From the NCBI GenBank assembly GCA_900313285.1, contig OMQP01000052.1, positions 1-6,897 of the forward strand: 6,897 bases of DNA, given 5' to 3'. The notes beneath the pieces are model-generated. The model saw only the letters and a program-made list of their open reading frames with translations, was not told where the DNA came from and did not search any database. The position numbers and the translations under genes are program-made. This document shows, in pieces, positions 5,212-6,897 of the stretch (position 1 is its first letter; each line of letters starts with the position of its first letter). The stretch comes from an uncultured Pseudomonadota bacterium. Lineage in GTDB: Bacteria > Pseudomonadota > Alphaproteobacteria > Rs-D84.

Positions 5212-6897
5212 TTACCATGGTTTTAATGTCGTCTGGAATGATTGTTTTTCAGATGCAGCCGCTTTTGCCGCTTTTTGTGATTTTATATATTGTATATCTT
5301 CCGCCCACTGCAACGGAACATCCATTCCTTGCTTTACTGCACCACTAACTGCAAAAGAGCTTTGTTCTGTCGAGTTTAAGAAATATATCGGTCCTTCATT
5401 AGTCTGAAATAGTTTGTTTTTTATAATTTGTGCACCAACAGCTCCTTTGTTTGGGGTCAAATAATCAATAGCATGATTATATTCGTGTAAAAGTACACCT
5501 AATACTTCTTTACTGTTTCCATCCAGAACTTGTGCATTTGTATTAAAAGTAATATTATGTGTACCATGAGTATAGTAAGCAAGATACGTAGCGTCTGGAT
5601 TATATTCAGTCAAAATCTTGATTTGCGGTGTATTGTACCTTTTTGCATATGTATCTATAATGTCTTGTAATAAATTAATTTTTTCTTCTTTTGTTAAAGC
5701 ACCCCATGAATCTACTCTTTTACCCAAATCACCATATTTGGAAAGCAATTCATCAAGATTATATTTCATTTGCTGAGCTATGATTTCTTGGTTAGATAAT
5801 TCCATTTTTCCTATTTCGTATTGATATTGTTCTGCTACTTCCTGATATTCTTTTTTTAATTCTTTATATTTAGATGTTTTTTCAAAGCCCTCATTAGTTC
5901 CATATTCATTTATATACTCTTGTTCTGCTATGGAAGCCTTATCTTTAAATTTCGCGGCTTTTGCTTCATATTTTTTATTGATTTTTGCAACTCGTGAATC
6001 ATATGTTGAATATATGGCACTACTTTCCTTCATTTCTTTTGCTCCTAACTTGGCTTGCTCTGCAATATATAACTGTTCTGCCTCATTTATTTCAGCCTGA
6101 CTCCAATTTTCTAATCCTTTTGTTTCTGGTGTCATACGATCAGACAATTGATATTTATCCCTAATATCAAGATATTCTTTATATTTTTTGAATCCATGTT
6201 TTTCGGTATAAACATCAAATAAATCTGATGCCCGTTTATCTACTTCATCAACAGCTGCTTGATAAAAATCATCACCCAATTTTTTCAAATCATTTTCTGC
6301 CTTGTTTAAATCGTTACCATAAATTTTTTGAAAATCTCTCAATGATTGATTCCTTGGAGCATAATTTTCCCATAAATATACCCATTCTTCACCATCTGGT
6401 CCAGAATTATATACACGTCTTACATAATCATATTCATCTTTTGCAACTTCATGATTGTGTAATATTATGTCAGAAACATTTTCTTCTGTAATAACTGTTT
6501 TTTCAATACCTGGTTTCGATATTTTAGTTGTTGCGTTTTCTGCAGTTACATTACCTGTGTTTTCTACAGCTTTAAATTCATTCTTTGCCGTTGTTTTTGA
6601 TGTACCTTTTACTGTTGCAACATCTGTTTTTGTTGCGCTTACAGACGATGTAGCAACAGAAATATTATCTACTTTTTCAGTCAACCCCTTTTCAACAGCA
6701 ACACTTACTTCTCTACCGACATCTTTTTCAACTAAGCCTCTGTCGCTCCATTTTGAAAATAATTTTTTTATTTCTAACACATCGTCATTAGACCTGAACA
6801 ATTTTTCTTCCGATGTAAAATCACCGAAATCCATAAGTTCCATATGCAGCTTGCCGCCGGAATCTCGATAAATTGCAAAATTATGCCATATATCATT
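5212..6897 (-). CDS. C-terminal part of a large zincin-like metallopeptidase protein
   Basis: The frame is open from the right window edge to TAA at 5212 and gives 561 residues. A Met at 6843 is in frame, but the 18 codons before it are open (ending YRDSGGKLH) and it has no Shine-Dalgarno, so the true start is off-window. Numbering from the window edge: about 1-60 is a mixed fold; 65-125 is a Thr/Val/Ala/Lys-rich low-complexity linker; 150-390 is highly charged and helical, rich in Lys, Glu, Ala and Tyr, probably coiled coil. About 400-520 is a compact domain with HEYNHAID at 471-478 (bases 5487-5464). H471, E472 and H475 form a zincin HExxH site. E511 in NSTEQSSF, 36 residues on, is a plausible third zinc ligand as in gluzincins; D478 is an alternative. 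An Ala/Lys-rich tail ends in KPW. The substrate is unknown. The layout suits a secreted effector, polymorphic toxin or phage-type polyvalent protein, but no export signal is visible. It ends in its own terminator. Confidence 0.8.
   Translation of the reverse strand, partial: NDIWHNFAIYRDSGGKLHMELMDFGDFTSEEKLFRSNDDVLEIKKLFSKWSDRGLVEKDVGREVSVAVEKGLTEKVDNISVATSSVSATKTDVATVKGTSKTTAKNEFKAVENTGNVTAENATTKISKPGIEKTVITEENVSDIILHNHEVAKDEYDYVRRVYNSGPDGEEWVYLWENYAPRNQSLRDFQKIYGNDLNKAENDLKKLGDDFYQAAVDEVDKRASDLFDVYTEKHGFKKYKEYLDIRDKYQLSDRMTPETKGLENWSQAEINEAEQLYIAEQAKLGAKEMKESSAIYSTYDSRVAKINKKYEAKAAKFKDKASIAEQEYINEYGTNEGFEKTSKYKELKKEYQEVAEQYQYEIGKMELSNQEIIAQQMKYNLDELLSKYGDLGKRVDSWGALTKEEKINLLQDIIDTYAKRYNTPQIKILTEYNPDATYLAYYTHGTHNITFNTNAQVLDGNSKEVLGVLLHEYNHAIDYLTPNKGAVGAQIIKNKLFQTNEGPIYFLNSTEQSSFAVSGAVKQGMDVPLQWAEDIQYIKSQKAAKAAASEKQSFQTTLKPW

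Noticed and set aside
6455..6871. 138-codon plus-strand frame opposite the zincin-like gene
   Set aside because: It is the mirror of the Thr/Val/Ala-rich linker on the minus strand, which naturally yields Ser/Val/Phe-rich antisense frames.

Overview
The window looks like a piece of an AT-rich (roughly one-third G+C), Gram-negative bacterial chromosome, most likely an alphaproteobacterium, possibly host-associated. The evidence is an outer-membrane-type protein with a Sec signal peptide and a C-terminal Phe, fabF and mltG on the same strand within 2 kb (these genes are often adjacent in Alphaproteobacteria), and tRNA genes with encoded CCA ends. The taxonomic call is inference. Every supported gene reads leftward, on the minus strand.

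Reading in the direction of transcription, from right to left: positions 6897-5212 hold the C-terminal 561 residues of a large protein whose start lies outside the window. It has a Thr/Val/Ala-rich linker, a long charged helical region and a C-terminal zincin-like HEYNH motif, and it ends in a strong terminator (5157-5190). A good sigma70-type promoter (5116-5144) then drives fabF (5082-3832), followed at operon-like spacing by two unrecognised genes of 222 and 94 codons. A tRNA-Pro(CGG) starts 11 nt after the second of these.

Positions 2824-2397 form a tRNA-proline neighbourhood. It has tRNA-Pro(CGG), a tRNA-Pro(GGG), and between them a broken 3' half of a third tRNA whose T arm is split by about 75 bp of hairpin-rich sequence. 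Each of the three tRNA-like units has its own hairpin terminator, and related sequence at the terminator/tRNA junction suggests local duplication.

Positions 2157-1147 encode MltG, the inner-membrane endolytic murein transglycosylase, with a promoter so close to the ATG that the mRNA may be leaderless. Positions 986-260 hold a small outer-membrane-type protein gene split by a one-base frameshift, with a clean promoter, Shine-Dalgarno and terminator. At the far left, a perfect-consensus promoter (85-112) fires out of the window into an unidentified transcript.

FabF (membrane fatty-acid synthesis), MltG (peptidoglycan strand termination) and the outer-membrane-type protein are all envelope-related, but only fabF and its two downstream genes look co-transcribed. 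I see no CRISPR array, transposase, integrase or recognisable defence system. The least explained items are the zincin-like protein, the 222/94-codon pair and the split tRNA remnant.
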